Assembly: GCF_900117315.1 (NCBI RefSeq)
Contig: NZ_LT630337.1
Span: 1,332,409 to 1,396,408, forward strand
Origin: Bacillus massilinigeriensis
Lineage (GTDB): Bacteria; Bacillota; Bacilli; Bacillales; Cytobacillaceae
Direction of reading: 5' to 3'
DNA length: 64,000 nucleotides
The translations under genes were made by a program, and so were the position numbers. This document shows positions 18,951 to 28,240 of the stretch, in pieces. Positions within the stretch are counted from its first letter, which is position 1, and every line of letters begins with the position of its first letter. A model generated the notes under the pieces. That model did no database searches and was not told the DNA's origin. It saw only the letters and a program-made list of their open reading frames with translations.

Positions 18951-20857
18951 ATTCTTATGTCTACTCCGTTATATTGTTTTGTATCGTAGATGGTTTCAAA
19001 AGCCTTCATTGATTTCCAATCGTTCTTTACATTGGTTTTTTCAAAGGTGATTGAAGAAAGCTGATAATTAAGGGCATTTAGATTGGCCTTCAGACCATTC
19101 AACATTGGAGCAGCAATTGCTTTAATGGATTCATGATTATTAATTATTGTGACATTCATAATCCGATTTTGTATTTTCACATCTACAATGGTTTCCTTCA
19201 AGGAACTCAATTCTAAATAAAATAGAAGGCGGCAATAATCAGGATCAATTTTTCCATCCTCTTTTTTTCGTCCGTTCCATTGCACCGTTAAATCCACTGT
19301 TTTATCTAGAAAATTGAATGGTACTTGGACAAGATACTGCTGAATAGGTCCTATTTCCTGTGAAAGCATTTGTAATCCTGAGATTTTATTTAATAATTGT
19401 TCAGCTGTCTCCTTAATGGGAAAGGAATGATCCTCATTTAAAAATTTAATTAACAGAGGCTTTAGAGCATCAATCTCTTCCAAACCTGGTTGTTGCCCAT
19501 TTTGAAGTAACTGAAGTGTATCATGTTCATAAATAAACCCGATCGACCTCATTAATAGCTTTAGTTTATTTGAAAGGGAGCTACTATTTTCCAAATTAGT
19601 AGCCTCGCTTTCCAGAGTCATGGACAATTGCTTGATTAACTCCAGCACGGAATTGGAGTTTCTTTTTCCCATCCCCGCATGACTACTATTGATGAATTCT
19701 CTTAAAGAATGAAATGCTAGATCCATCACTTTTTCGCCTTCCGTACGAGAAAATAAATTGATTATTCCTTTTAATATAGTATCCTTTTGAACATCTGTAA
19801 ATTGTGGATCTGCCTGGAAGGAGTGAAGGAATCGCCTAACGCTTTCCGGATTATTATTTTCATGCTTGATTATTGAAGTCAGAATTTCCAATCCTTCCTT
19901 AGGAAGACTTCTCCTCCAATCCACATTTTGCTTTTGATTACTATTCTCCAACACATTATCAAGGGAGGAGGATTGGCTCCTTTCTTCCATTGTTTGAATT
20001 GGTCGAACAAGTTCCCCACTGATATTGGACCCTTGATTCTTCTCCGTATCCGTTACTAGGAATGGGCTTTTTTGCAAAGCATGGTCCAACACTTTATCCT
20101 CTGAACCCTTTGGCAGCCATCCAATCCTTTGCAAAATCTGAAAAGCAGCTTCTGATTTTTCTTTATCTTGACCTAGCCATGAAGAAAATAAATGAGTAAT
20201 CGCCTTTTCATATGCCTTCTCTTTTCCTGTAGTTAATAGATTAGTAGAAAGCTCATATAATTTCTTTCCGGTTTCTGTATCATGATCATTTTCTAACAAT
20301 AAACTTAACCTTGAAATAAGGGAATGCATCGGCTCATTTCTAATAGCAGCTGTCAAACTTAGGAAAATATCCTTTGATAGAGGGAGATTTCTTGAAAATA
20401 TTTGCTTGAGGGCTTCTAAGCCTTCCTTTTGTGTTTCAAGTTGATTTAACCACTGACTTGCCGTGGTAAAGGATTCTTTAGTTAAAGGGAGCTGCTCTTT
20501 AATAAAAAATCGTATTAAATCTATATTTTCTTTTGTCATATTCATGCCTAGGAGTTTTAATAATCCTTCAAAGGAGGATGTTGTACTTTTCTCACTATTT
20601 CCTTGACCTATTAAAACCTTTAAATGGACCTTTCCCTCACCGGGCTGAACCTGAAACCAATAGCGATCATTCGCCGTTAATGGAACCTCCAGAGAAGCAA
20701 TCATTTTATTTGCACCGACTTGAATTTCGGCTGTTTGATTTGGAAAAAGTTTGATTACTTTCCCATTAATGAGTTGTCCAGGTTGAAGGGAAACAGCTTT
20801 TGATAAGCTGTTAGACTCTTGCTTCAATAATGACTGGATTAAATTAGCCGAAATCAT
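18947..20857 (-). CDS. ylqG: YlqG, FliK-like hypothetical protein
   Basis: 636 residues, longer than the roughly 520 I recall for B. subtilis YlqG. It has no signal peptide or membrane helix. The middle is a polar, poorly conserved stretch. The C-terminal 100 residues (from about LVQVPFNFLDKTVDLTVQW to ALNYQLSSITFEK) follow the pattern of the FliK hook-length-control C-domain: short beta strands with alternating hydrophobics, then an amphipathic helix. Being coupled to a FlhB-C-like gene strengthens that reading. No function has been established; the FliK relationship is inference from pattern and context. It follows rnhB by 12 nt. Confidence 0.82.
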   Translation of the reverse strand: MISANLIQSLLKQESNSLSKAVSLQPGQLINGKVIKLFPNQTAEIQVGANKMIASLEVPLTANDRYWFQVQPGEGKVHLKVLIGQGNSEKSTTSSFEGLLKLLGMNMTKENIDLIRFFIKEQLPLTKESFTTASQWLNQLETQKEGLEALKQIFSRNLPLSKDIFLSLTAAIRNEPMHSLISRLSLLLENDHDTETGKKLYELSTNLLTTGKEKAYEKAITHLFSSWLGQDKEKSEAAFQILQRIGWLPKGSEDKVLDHALQKSPFLVTDTEKNQGSNISGELVRPIQTMEERSQSSSLDNVLENSNQKQNVDWRRSLPKEGLEILTSIIKHENNNPESVRRFLHSFQADPQFTDVQKDTILKGIINLFSRTEGEKVMDLAFHSLREFINSSHAGMGKRNSNSVLELIKQLSMTLESEATNLENSSSLSNKLKLLMRSIGFIYEHDTLQLLQNGQQPGLEEIDALKPLLIKFLNEDHSFPIKETAEQLLNKISGLQMLSQEIGPIQQYLVQVPFNFLDKTVDLTVQWNGRKKEDGKIDPDYCRLLFYLELSSLKETIVDVKIQNRIMNVTIINNHESIKAIAAPMLNGLKANLNALNYQLSSITFEKTNVKNDWKSMKAFETIYDTKQYNGVDIRI

Positions 20858-20869
20858 AAAACCACCTTC

Positions 20870-21646
20870 TTACTCTCTTATCTTTGCATCTTTTACTGGA
20901 GAAAAGCTTTTTCGATGATATTTCGTTACACCATACTTTTCAATTGCTAGTAAGTGCTCTTTTGTACCGTAACCCATATTTTGTGAAAAACCGTATTCAG
21001 GATACTCTTTATCTAAGTCTTTCATCAGCCTATCTCTTGTCACCTTTGCAACAATCGAGGCAGCAGCAATAGACACACTTTTGGCATCCCCTTTAATAAT
21101 TGCCTCTTGTGGATAAGGGGTAGTAAGCTTCACTGCATCAATTAACAAGAAATCCGGCTTAATAGAAAGCTCTGAAATGGAAGATAGCATCGCCTTTTTG
21201 GAGGCCTCTAATATGTTGATTGAATCAATAACATCCACATCGATCAGACCAATACCAACAGCTAAGGCTTTCTCGCAAATCATTCTTGCAAATTCCTCAC
21301 GCTTTTGCTCAGTTAGCTTTTTAGAATCATCAATACCAGGTAGATAAAAATCCGCTGGGAGGATGACAGCTGCAGCAACAACCGGACCAGCTAATGGACC
21401 TCTGCCAACTTCATCAATGCCTGCAATATTTTGAAAACCTTGTTTTCGATATTTATTTTCGAAGTAACACATTTCATGAAATTTCGTTTTTTCTTTCTGG
21501 TCTCTTTCCATTTTTCTATTCCATTTAAGGAGTAAACTTTTTGCCCCTTTGCGATCATCTAATTCCAGCTGCTTTATGAAAGGATCTGTTTGCTCTGTAA
21601 TGAAAGATAGTTTATTTTCTATCTCTGAGATAGTTAGTTTTTGCAT
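20870..21646 (-). CDS. rnhB: Ribonuclease HII
   Basis: 258 residues. Removes ribonucleotides from DNA (including single misincorporated rNMPs). The catalytic core starts at IAGIDEVGRGPLAGPVVAA (first Asp and Glu). A second acidic site lies in PGIDDSKKLTEQKREEF, another Asp in LLIDAVKLTTPYP, and the conserved MGYGTKEHLLAIEKYG and HRKSF motifs follow. The N-terminal extension of about 70 residues is normal for Bacillus RnhB. AAAGGAG precedes the ATG. A terminator lies between it and rbgA upstream, so rnhB-ylqG-ylqH probably form a unit. Confidence 0.97.
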   Translation of the reverse strand: MQKLTISEIENKLSFITEQTDPFIKQLELDDRKGAKSLLLKWNRKMERDQKEKTKFHEMCYFENKYRKQGFQNIAGIDEVGRGPLAGPVVAAAVILPADFYLPGIDDSKKLTEQKREEFARMICEKALAVGIGLIDVDVIDSINILEASKKAMLSSISELSIKPDFLLIDAVKLTTPYPQEAIIKGDAKSVSIAAASIVAKVTRDRLMKDLDKEYPEYGFSQNMGYGTKEHLLAIEKYGVTKYHRKSFSPVKDAKIRE

Positions 21647-21711
21647 ATTGTCTCCTTTATGTAGCTCTATTACATGATTCGTTGTATCTATATCATTTTT
21701 ATCGGTTATTT

Positions 21712-21747
21712 TTCAAAAAAATAAAGACCTTCATATGAAGGCCTTCT
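21712..21747 (-). terminator. Terminator of lepB-rbgA
   Basis: The near-palindrome AAGACCTTCATATGAAGGCCTT (21724-21745, written in two arms of 11) is followed on the minus strand by TATTTTTTT. It lies about 60 nt after rbgA. Confidence 0.85.
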
Positions 21748-21804
21748 ATTTATGATTTTTGTACCTTGAAGGTCTGAAAAATATATCAAATAATATCAAT
21801 AATC

Positions 21805-22671
21805 TTATCCTTGCTTCTCTTCAAGCATAGTTGGAGTTTCGAAGGTGAGGGCTCCAAGTTGCTCCGTACGGATTTCGCGGATTACAAGCTCTGTTACTTT
21901 GTCATAATCAACTTCTCCTCCGCCCATTAAACAGCCTCTAAGCCGTCCAATCATATCAAGGAGCTCCACTATATCCGATGGAATACTTTCAAGCTTGTAC
22001 CGCTCTTTAAGACGCTCAGGATACTCACTCTCAAGGAATTTTAAGGCATGGATTGCCACATCGTGTAAATTCAAGATTGTATCTTTAATCGCTCCAGTGA
22101 TGGCTAACTTCATACCAACATCCTGATCTTCAAATTTCGGCCAAAGAATTCCTGGCGTATCTAATAACTCTAATTCTTTCCCTACCTTTATCCATTGCTG
22201 TGCCTTCGTTACACCTGGAGTATTCCCCGTTTTCGCGATATTCTTCTTAGCAAGGCGATTAATAAGTGTCGATTTCCCTACATTTGGAATCCCGACAATC
22301 ATCGCTCTTATCGCCCTTGGTTTGACCCCTTTAGCCTTCATTCGGTCAAATTTCTCTTGTAAAATTTCCTTTGAGGCATGGACAATATCCTTCATTCCAA
22401 CACCAGCTTGGGAATTGATTGCCAATGCATGTATACCTTTTGAACGAAAATATTGAATCCATTGATTTGTTTTATCTTTGTCTGCCATGTCGGCTTTATT
22501 TAGAAGGACCAATCTTGGTTTATGCTGGATAATCTCGTCAATCATTGGATTGCGTGAGGAAAATGGAATTCGAGCATCTACTAGTTCAAAAATAATATCG
22601 ACTAGCTTTAATTTTTCTGTAACCTGTCGCCTAGCTTTCGCCATATGCCCAGGAAACCATTGAATAGTCAT
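21805..22671 (-). CDS. rbgA: Ribosome biogenesis GTPase RbgA (YlqF)
   Basis: 288 residues. A circularly permuted GTPase needed for late assembly of the 50S subunit. The order of motifs shows the permutation: G4 [10 protein letters not shown] (about 58) comes before G1 [14 protein letters not shown] (about 127) and G3 [10 protein letters not shown]. The N-terminus [13 protein letters not shown] carries the FPGHM motif typical of the family. The C-terminal helical domain binds rRNA. GGAGGTG lies before the ATG and lepB ends 22 nt upstream. Confidence 0.97.
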   Translation of the reverse strand: MTIQWFPGHMAKARRQVTEKLKLVDIIFELVDARIPFSSRNPMIDEIIQHKPRLVLLNKADMADKDKTNQWIQYFRSKGIHALAINSQAGVGMKDIVHASKEILQEKFDRMKAKGVKPRAIRAMIVGIPNVGKSTLINRLAKKNIAKTGNTPGVTKAQQWIKVGKELELLDTPGILWPKFEDQDVGMKLAITGAIKDTILNLHDVAIHALKFLESEYPERLKERYKLESIPSDIVELLDMIGRLRGCLMGGGEVDYDKVTELVIREIRTEQLGALTFETPTMLEEKQG

Positions 22672-22693
22672 ATAAGGGACACCTCCCTAAGGT

Positions 22694-23245
22694 TTATTTC
22701 ACAATTCGGATGTCTTTTAATGGCCAGTAAATAATACTTGTATTACCCAGAACTTTTTCCATTGGAACTGTTCCTATATGACGACTATCCTTACTGTATC
22801 TACGATTGTCTCCCATGACGAATAAATGACCTTCAGGTACAGTTGACTGCCCTATAATCTCTTCTAAAGTAAATGGTTCAGTTAACGGACCATCCACTTC
22901 TTCTCTTTTATATTGTTCCAAATATGGTTCGTTATATTTTTTTCCATTGATGTAAAGTGTATCATTTTTATATTCAATTCGGTCACCTGGAAGACCGATA
23001 ACTCTTTTTATGTAATCTTTATTCTCAGGTGCATGAAACACAATGATATCAAACCGTTTTGGTTCTCCAATTTTGTAGCTAAACTTATTGACAATCATTC
23101 GATCCTTGTCAAGTAATGTTGGCATCATGGATTCACCATCAACAACGATTGGAGCAAATAAAAAGTATCGAATCACTGCGGCTAGTAAAACAGCTATAAT
23201 TAAAGCCTTTACCCACTCCCACAATTCATTCTTTTGTTTTGCCAT
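22694..23245 (-). CDS. lepB: Type I signal peptidase
   Basis: 183 residues. Cleaves signal peptides from exported proteins at the outer face of the membrane. One N-terminal membrane helix (about 11-30, VKALIIAVLLAAVIRYFLF) is followed by box B VVDGESMMPTL with nucleophile Ser39 and box D YIKRVIGLPGDRI with the general-base Lys near residue 80. Box E is MGDNRRYSKDSR. Size and single helix fit the Sip (P-type) group. GGAGGGG precedes the ATG. Confidence 0.97.
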   Translation of the reverse strand: MAKQKNELWEWVKALIIAVLLAAVIRYFLFAPIVVDGESMMPTLLDKDRMIVNKFSYKIGEPKRFDIIVFHAPENKDYIKRVIGLPGDRIEYKNDTLYINGKKYNEPYLEQYKREEVDGPLTEPFTLEEIIGQSTVPEGHLFVMGDNRRYSKDSRHIGTVPMEKVLGNTSIIYWPLKDIRIVK

Positions 23246-23292
23246 CTCTTCCCCTCCATTCTTCCATATAAAATTATTATCATCATAACCTA

Positions 23293-23330
23293 ATATGTTT
23301 ATTTTACTAAAAAATAATAAATAAACATAT
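23293..23330. repeat. 12-bp inverted repeat upstream of lepB
   Basis: ATATGTTTATTT (23293-23304) and AAATAAACATAT (23319-23330) are perfect inverted copies separated by 14 nt of A/T, about 50 nt before lepB. It has no GC and no T-tract, so it looks more like an operator or chance A/T structure than a terminator. Confidence 0.5.
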
Positions 23331-23383
23331 CTTCATGAATTTTAAATACAATGCTTTACGAATGCATTTATTAGTCATTAACT

Positions 23384-23414
23384 ATGAAAAAGGAGCTTGT
23401 TATACAAGCTCCTT
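23384..23414 (-). terminator. Terminator of rplS
   Basis: AAGGAGCTTGT (23390-23400) pairs perfectly with ACAAGCTCCTT (23404-23414), 3-nt loop, then TTTTTC on the minus strand, 12 nt after the rplS stop. Confidence 0.92.
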
Positions 23415-23425
23415 CTTTAATGCGA

Positions 23426-23770
23426 TTATCGAATTTCTTTAATACGAGCTTTTTTACCACGTAGGTTACGTAAGTAATAAAGTTTAGCACGGCGAACTTT
23501 ACCGCGACGGATAACTTCAAGCTTCGCAATTTTTGGTGTGTGTACTGGGAATGTACGCTCAACGCCTACTCCGTAAGAAACTTTACGTACTGTAAAAGTT
23601 TCGCTAATACCACCACCACGACGCTTAATCACAACACCTTCATACACCTGAATACGCTCACGAGTACCCTCGATAACTTTTACGTGTACACGTACAGTAT
23701 CACCAGGACGGAAAGCTGGAAGATCAGAGCGAAGTTGTTCTTTAGTGATTTCTTCGATTAATTTATGCAT
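23426..23770 (-). CDS. rplS: Large-subunit ribosomal protein bL19
   Basis: 114 residues, standard size for L19, which sits at the subunit interface of the 50S particle. Recognised blocks are [32 protein letters not shown] and the C-terminal [10 protein letters not shown]. The ATG at 23770 has GGAGGAG at good spacing; an in-frame ATG 33 nt earlier would add residues foreign to the family. It has its own promoter and terminator, unlike the trmD-rimM genes upstream, which allows independent ribosomal-protein control. Confidence 0.98.
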   Translation of the reverse strand: MHKLIEEITKEQLRSDLPAFRPGDTVRVHVKVIEGTRERIQVYEGVVIKRRGGGISETFTVRKVSYGVGVERTFPVHTPKIAKLEVIRRGKVRRAKLYYLRNLRGKKARIKEIR

Positions 23771-23877
23771 CGTTTTCAACTCCTCCCACAGATGCTCTTG
23801 CACAACTATTTCCTATATAAATGCAGCGGAACACCGTTATCAGACTATATACTGAAAAGAATCCAGTCTAAGTCACA
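23771..23877 (-). promoter_or_regulatory. Candidate L19 leader of rplS mRNA
   Basis: The leader from about 23877 to the rplS start is about 100 nt. It contains a 7-bp stem TTAGACT/AGTCTGA enclosing an AT-rich loop, followed by the stretch ACGGTGTTCCGC. Bacillus rplS mRNAs are known to carry an L19 autoregulatory leader; this one is assigned from position and structure, not from an alignment. Confidence 0.5.
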
Positions 23878-23883
23878 AAAATT

Positions 23884-23912
23884 ATCATAACATAACCGAT
23901 AAATACTTGCAA
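23884..23912 (-). promoter_or_regulatory. Sigma-A promoter of rplS
   Basis: TTGCAA (23907-23912), a 17-bp spacer and TATGAT (23884-23889) in the gap directly after the trmD stop. Confidence 0.82.
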
Positions 23913-23915
23913 TAT

Positions 23916-24650
23916 TTATTCCTGTTTTTTAAATTCTTCAATCCACTTTTTTTGTTGATCAGTCAATTCTATTTCATCCAGTAAATCCGGTCGACGGAAA
24001 AACGTTCTCCGAAGGGATTCCTTTGCCCTCCACTCCTCAATTAATCGATGATTTCCGCTAATAAGTATGTCAGGAACAGGCATCCCTCTAAAGTCGGCAG
24101 GTCTAGTATAATGTGGATGTTCTAGGAAGCCCGTACTAAAGGAATCCTTTTGATGGGATTCCTCATTTCCAAGGACTCCCCCCAATAGTCTTACTACACT
24201 ATCAATGACAACCATCGCACCTAGCTCTCCACCAGTTAAAACAAAGTCTCCTATGGAGATTTCGTCCGTGACTAAGTACTCTCTAATTCTTTCATCATAG
24301 CCTTCATAATGCCCACAAATGAATATTAAATGATCTTCTCTTGCTAATTCCTCAGCCATTTTTTGATTATAACGCTTTCCCTGAGGACACATTAAAATAA
24401 TTCGTGGTTGCTTCTTTACTCCTTCTGTAAGGGAGGAAACCGCATCAAAAATAGGCTGCGGCTTTAATACCATCCCCGCTCCGCCACCATAAGGATAATC
24501 ATCAACCTGTCCATGCTTACTGTCCGCAAACTCACGGAAATTTACTACATGATAGCTAACAGCATGTTGATCTTCAGCTTTTTTCAAAATCGAATGACCG
24601 AAAACCCCATCAAACATCTCTGGAAAAAGCGTTAAAACATCGATTTTCAT
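23916..24650 (-). CDS. trmD: tRNA (guanine-N1-)-methyltransferase TrmD
   Basis: 244 residues. Methylates G37 next to the anticodon with S-adenosylmethionine, preventing +1 frameshifting. The trefoil-knot SPOUT core shows [43 protein letters not shown] and [18 protein letters not shown]. The C-terminal [13 protein letters not shown] block is also present. The ATG overlaps the rimM stop by 4 bp (ATGA type). Confidence 0.98.
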   Translation of the reverse strand: MKIDVLTLFPEMFDGVFGHSILKKAEDQHAVSYHVVNFREFADSKHGQVDDYPYGGGAGMVLKPQPIFDAVSSLTEGVKKQPRIILMCPQGKRYNQKMAEELAREDHLIFICGHYEGYDERIREYLVTDEISIGDFVLTGGELGAMVVIDSVVRLLGGVLGNEESHQKDSFSTGFLEHPHYTRPADFRGMPVPDILISGNHRLIEEWRAKESLRRTFFRRPDLLDEIELTDQQKKWIEEFKKQE

Positions 24651-25165
24651 GATAATAATCCTTCCATTGGCTCGATTACTACTTTTCGATCCTGGACATT
24701 AACGTCTTTTACAATGTCTTCAATGTAAGGGATGAGGATTTCTTTACCGCGACTTCCTTTGATAACCCAAACATCATTGGCACCAGGAGTAAGAATCTCG
24801 GTAATTCTCCCAAGAGACTCACCTTCAGTCGTAAAAACCGTGCAACCGATAATTTCATGATAGTAAAATTCATTTTCCTCGAGCTTTCCTAAAGCTTCCT
24901 CTGTTACCTTGAGGATACCACCCTTCATCTTCTCCACATCATTTACATTATCGAAGCCTTCAAAGGTCAACAAATCAAATGATTTATGAACTCGGTGAGA
25001 TTTAATAATTAAAGGAGTGGGTTCATTTGAATCTGGCATAAACAAATATAGCTTATTTCCAGGCTGGTAACGTTCATTGGCAAAATCCGTTCTTGAAATG
25101 ACCCGAACTTCCCCCTTAATACCATGAGTATTAACGATTTTCCCAACGTTAAACCATTTTTCCAA
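24647..25165 (-). CDS. rimM: Ribosome maturation factor RimM
   Basis: About 172 residues. Binds uS19 and assists 30S head maturation. The N-terminal domain begins with [19 protein letters not shown] and the C-terminal PRC-barrel contains [14 protein letters not shown] and [14 protein letters not shown] choose the TTG at 25165 because GAGG is 8 nt away and the result (MEKWFNVGK) matches the family. The ATG at 25171 would put the Shine-Dalgarno 2 nt from the start. It couples to trmD downstream by a 4-bp overlap and follows ylqD closely. Confidence 0.95.
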   Translation of the reverse strand: MEKWFNVGKIVNTHGIKGEVRVISRTDFANERYQPGNKLYLFMPDSNEPTPLIIKSHRVHKSFDLLTFEGFDNVNDVEKMKGGILKVTEEALGKLEENEFYYHEIIGCTVFTTEGESLGRITEILTPGANDVWVIKGSRGKEILIPYIEDIVKDVNVQDRKVVIEPMEGLLS

Positions 25166-25176
25166 TTTCATCACCT

Positions 25177-25560
25177 CTAGCGTATTTCAACGACCATTCC
25201 ATCTTTAATGACAATTGTTTTCTCATTTATATCATCCCAGCAATCTCCTTCTTTAATCTCGAGAATTGCTTGGACCTCTTTTTCCTTTAATTCACTGCCT
25301 AAGGGTAGCATATGTAATTGTTCTATTTGGAAATCAACAAGCTGTATTTTTTCTAATCGATGTTGAATTTCCTTTTCAAAATGCTGATCAATTTTTGTTC
25401 GTTGCAGCTTATTTGCCTTTTCCAGCTTTTTCATTTCGAATCGAAGCTGATCGCATTCTTTTTGGTATTGACTCTTATCATTGGTCAATCTTCTTAAAAG
25501 CTCTTCTTTACTTTTTTCAGTTAATACTTGCTTTACGATAACACTTTGAAGGATTTTCAT
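25177..25560 (-). CDS. ylqD: YlqD family protein
   Basis: 127 residues, a conserved Bacillaceae protein of unknown function. The first two thirds are a charged coiled coil (about 20-85, rich in K, E, Q and R). The C-terminus is a short globular part, [20 protein letters not shown], that reads like a small beta-hairpin. No signal peptide, membrane helix or catalytic motif is visible. Its fixed place between khpA and rimM hints at a role near ribosome assembly, but that is only context. Confidence 0.9.
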   Translation of the reverse strand: MKILQSVIVKQVLTEKSKEELLRRLTNDKSQYQKECDQLRFEMKKLEKANKLQRTKIDQHFEKEIQHRLEKIQLVDFQIEQLHMLPLGSELKEKEVQAILEIKEGDCWDDINEKTIVIKDGMVVEIR

Positions 25561-25597
25561 TTATTAGGCCTCCTTAGCGCTTACAAACCACTATTGT

Positions 25598-25622
25598 AAA
25601 AAAAGGAGGGGAATCCCCTCCT
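25598..25622 (-). terminator. Terminator between khpA and ylqD
   Basis: AGGAGGGG (25604-25611) pairs with CCCCTCCT (25615-25622) with a 3-nt loop, followed by seven Ts on the minus strand. It separates rpsP-khpA from ylqD-rimM-trmD, at least partly. Confidence 0.88.
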
Positions 25623-25636
25623 ATTTTAAATACTGC

Positions 25637-25867
25637 TTATTCTATTATTTCTAATAAAATTTTCTTCTGTTGTGAAGCTCCTGCTGCATAGACAACAGTT
25701 CGTAAAGCCTTTGCAACACGACCTTGTTTTCCTATCACTTTTCCCATGTCTGTTTTATTAACAGATAATTTATAGATAATATGATCGTCTTCCTCATTTA
25801 CATGGACAATCACTTCATCCGGATAATCAACAAGGGGTTTTACAATCGTTTCAATGAGTTCTTTCAT
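25637..25867 (-). CDS. khpA: RNA-binding KH-domain protein KhpA (YlqC)
   Basis: 76 residues: one KH domain. The GxxG loop is in MGKVIGKQGRVAKALRTVV. KhpA pairs with KhpB (Jag) as an RNA chaperone; in Streptococcus the pair affects cell elongation. The first strand reads DEVIVHVNEEDDHIIYKLSV. It follows rpsP by 14 nt and shares its promoter. Length agrees with the family. Confidence 0.95.
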   Translation of the reverse strand: MKELIETIVKPLVDYPDEVIVHVNEEDDHIIYKLSVNKTDMGKVIGKQGRVAKALRTVVYAAGASQQKKILLEIIE

Positions 25868-25881
25868 TGGCTTTGAGGCAA

Positions 25882-26222
<341 letters not shown>

Positions 26223-26318
26223 GTGTTTTTTCTTTACATGTTAAATAATAGTTGGTAATTTGTAAGAAGTCGCAAGATGGATTTTGTCATGCACTTCTAT
26301 TTTATGGAATAAAAAGGA

Positions 26319-27671
26319 TTAAAAAGGATTAAATGGTAGCTTAAACCCACCTCTTTTTTTCCCTTTCATCTGCATTCCACTCATTTGCTTCATCATTTTT
26401 TTCATGTCTTCAAATTGCTTTAAGAATCTGTTCACTTCAGGGACAGTTGTTCCAGATCCCTTTGCAATTCTTCTTCTACGACTAGCATTAATCATTTCCG
26501 GATGAAGTTTTTCTTCTTTCGTCATTGATTTAATGATAGCCTCAACATGTGTAAACTGCTTTTCATCAAATTGAAGATTATCCAAGCCCTTAATTTTGTT
26601 TGCACCAGGAATCATTTTAAGAAGCTCGTCAAGCGGTCCCATATTCCTGACTTGTCCTAATTGGTCTAGGAAGTCATCGAATGTGAAGGATGCTGTCCGA
26701 AACTTTTGTTCCAATTCCTTTGCTTTTTCTTCATCAACACTAGCTTGTGCTTTTTCAATAAGGGTTAACACATCTCCCATACCTAGTATACGAGATGCCA
26801 TTCGTTCTGGATGAAATGCTTCAATTGCATCCATTTTTTCTCCAAGACCAACGAATTTAATTGGGGTATTGGTTACAGAACGGATAGATAATGCTGCCCC
26901 ACCACGGGTATCTCCATCCAGCTTAGTTAGGATAACTCCGGTAAGTCCCAATTGCTCATTAAAACTACCTGCAACATTCACAGCATCCTGACCAGTCATT
27001 GCGTCAACAACTAGAAAGATTTCATCAGGCTTGGTAAGCTCTTTAATTTGCTTAAGCTCATCCATTAAAGCTTCATCTACATGTAAGCGTCCAGCGGTAT
27101 CAATTAAAACATAATCATTATGTTCCTCTTTTGCCTTTGATATGGCTTGCTTTGCAATTTCCACAGGGCTTACTTTATCTCCAAGGGAGAAGACTGGCAT
27201 GTTCAGCTGCTTACCTAATGTTTCTAGCTGCTTGATTGCTGCGGGACGATAAACATCCGCTGCTACGAGTAAAGGATTTCGATTATGTTTTTTTCGGAGC
27301 AGGTTCGCTAGTTTTCCAGTGGTTGTCGTTTTCCCAGCCCCTTGAAGACCAACCATCATAATGACGGTAGGAGGACGACTAGCTACTGCAATCTTGCTTT
27401 GTTCTCCACCCATTAATTCAGTAAGTTCTTCTTTTACAACTTTAATAACTTGTTGTCCTGGGGTTAAGCTTTTTAAGACTTCCTGTCCAACCGCACGCTC
27501 ACTCACTTTTTTGACAAATTCCTTAACTACTTTAAAGTTAACATCTGCCTCTAAAAGAGCAAGACGTACATCGCGCATCATTTCTTTTACATCTGCTTCC
27601 GAAACTTTCCCTTTACCACGGATTTTCTGGATTGTATTTTGCAGTCGGTCGGCTAATCCTTCAAATGCCAT
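26319..27671 (-). CDS. ffh: Signal recognition particle protein Ffh
   Basis: 450 residues. The SRP GTPase that binds scRNA and signal sequences and delivers nascent chains to FtsY. An N-domain helix bundle precedes G1 GLQGAGKTTTTGKLANLL (about 108). DTAGRLHVDEALMDEL and TKLDGDTRGGAALS follow. The Met-rich M-domain holds GTTVPEVNRFLKQFEDMKK and MMKQMSGMQMKGKKRGG. It begins 11 nt after ylxM, which stimulates it. A 10-bp tandem duplication (AAAAAGGATT twice) lies at the stop codon. Confidence 0.98.
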   Translation of the reverse strand: MAFEGLADRLQNTIQKIRGKGKVSEADVKEMMRDVRLALLEADVNFKVVKEFVKKVSERAVGQEVLKSLTPGQQVIKVVKEELTELMGGEQSKIAVASRPPTVIMMVGLQGAGKTTTTGKLANLLRKKHNRNPLLVAADVYRPAAIKQLETLGKQLNMPVFSLGDKVSPVEIAKQAISKAKEEHNDYVLIDTAGRLHVDEALMDELKQIKELTKPDEIFLVVDAMTGQDAVNVAGSFNEQLGLTGVILTKLDGDTRGGAALSIRSVTNTPIKFVGLGEKMDAIEAFHPERMASRILGMGDVLTLIEKAQASVDEEKAKELEQKFRTASFTFDDFLDQLGQVRNMGPLDELLKMIPGANKIKGLDNLQFDEKQFTHVEAIIKSMTKEEKLHPEMINASRRRRIAKGSGTTVPEVNRFLKQFEDMKKMMKQMSGMQMKGKKRGGFKLPFNPF

Positions 27672-27682
27672 AACGCCGCCTC

Positions 27683-28015
27683 CTAATCTAATTTTTCAAG
27701 CTCTGAAACAACCTCTAAAAGCGATTGCTTCGATGGTGAATCCTCTTGGATCATCTCTTTTAAATGTGTAAAAAGTTTACTGCGCTTTTGAAATTTCTGA
27801 AACAATAATAGCTTTTCTTCATATTCTTCAAGCATTGCTTCTGTTCTTTTAATGTTGTCGTAAACCGCTTGACGACTGACATCATATTCTTCAGCAATTT
27901 CACCAAGAGAAAAATCATCTAAGTAATAAAGGGACATATAGCTTTGTTGCTTAGGCGTCAACAACGTCTGGTAAAAATCATAAAGATAGTTCATTCTCGT
28001 TGTTTTCTCCAGCAT
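27683..28015 (-). CDS. ylxM: YlxM, SRP-associated HTH protein
   Basis: 110 residues. A sigma-factor-region-4-like helix-turn-helix protein: [20 protein letters not shown] then [20 protein letters not shown]. YlxM proteins bind the SRP and raise its GTPase activity in Gram-positive bacteria. AAGGGGG precedes the ATG. A near-consensus promoter lies about 45 nt upstream, so ylxM-ffh is its own unit, separate from ftsY. Confidence 0.94.
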   Translation of the reverse strand: MLEKTTRMNYLYDFYQTLLTPKQQSYMSLYYLDDFSLGEIAEEYDVSRQAVYDNIKRTEAMLEEYEEKLLLFQKFQKRSKLFTHLKEMIQEDSPSKQSLLEVVSELEKLD

Positions 28016-28057
28016 ACTGGTTCCCCCTTTGTTAAGTGAAAAGCCTTTACAATCACT

Positions 28058-28086
28058 AGTTTACATGGTTCATTTGGTGATGTCAA
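28058..28086 (-). promoter_or_regulatory. Sigma-A promoter of ylxM-ffh
   Basis: TTGACA (28081-28086, consensus), a 17-bp spacer and TAAACT (28058-28063), minus strand. Among the strongest in the window. Confidence 0.88.
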
Positions 28087-28159
28087 GAAAATATCTTTAC
28101 AGATAGGAATGATTGATTAACCATAGTTTTAAGAGGTCTTTTTGAGTTTTTTGTTATTT

Positions 28160-28200
28160 TTAGAAAGGAAAAACGGGGATATTCCCCGTATTTTTCCTTA
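28160..28200 (-). terminator. Terminator downstream of ftsY and the repeat array
   Basis: ACGGGGA (28173-28179) and TCCCCGT (28183-28189) form a tight stem, extended by AAGGAAAA with TTTTCCTT across a 2-nt bulge. T-runs flank both sides, so it may act in both directions. It lies about 330 nt after the ftsY stop, so ftsY mRNA would include the repeat array. Confidence 0.82.
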
Positions 28201-28240
28201 AAGGAGCTTCATGAGATGGTCCATTCCATTTGATTTAAGT

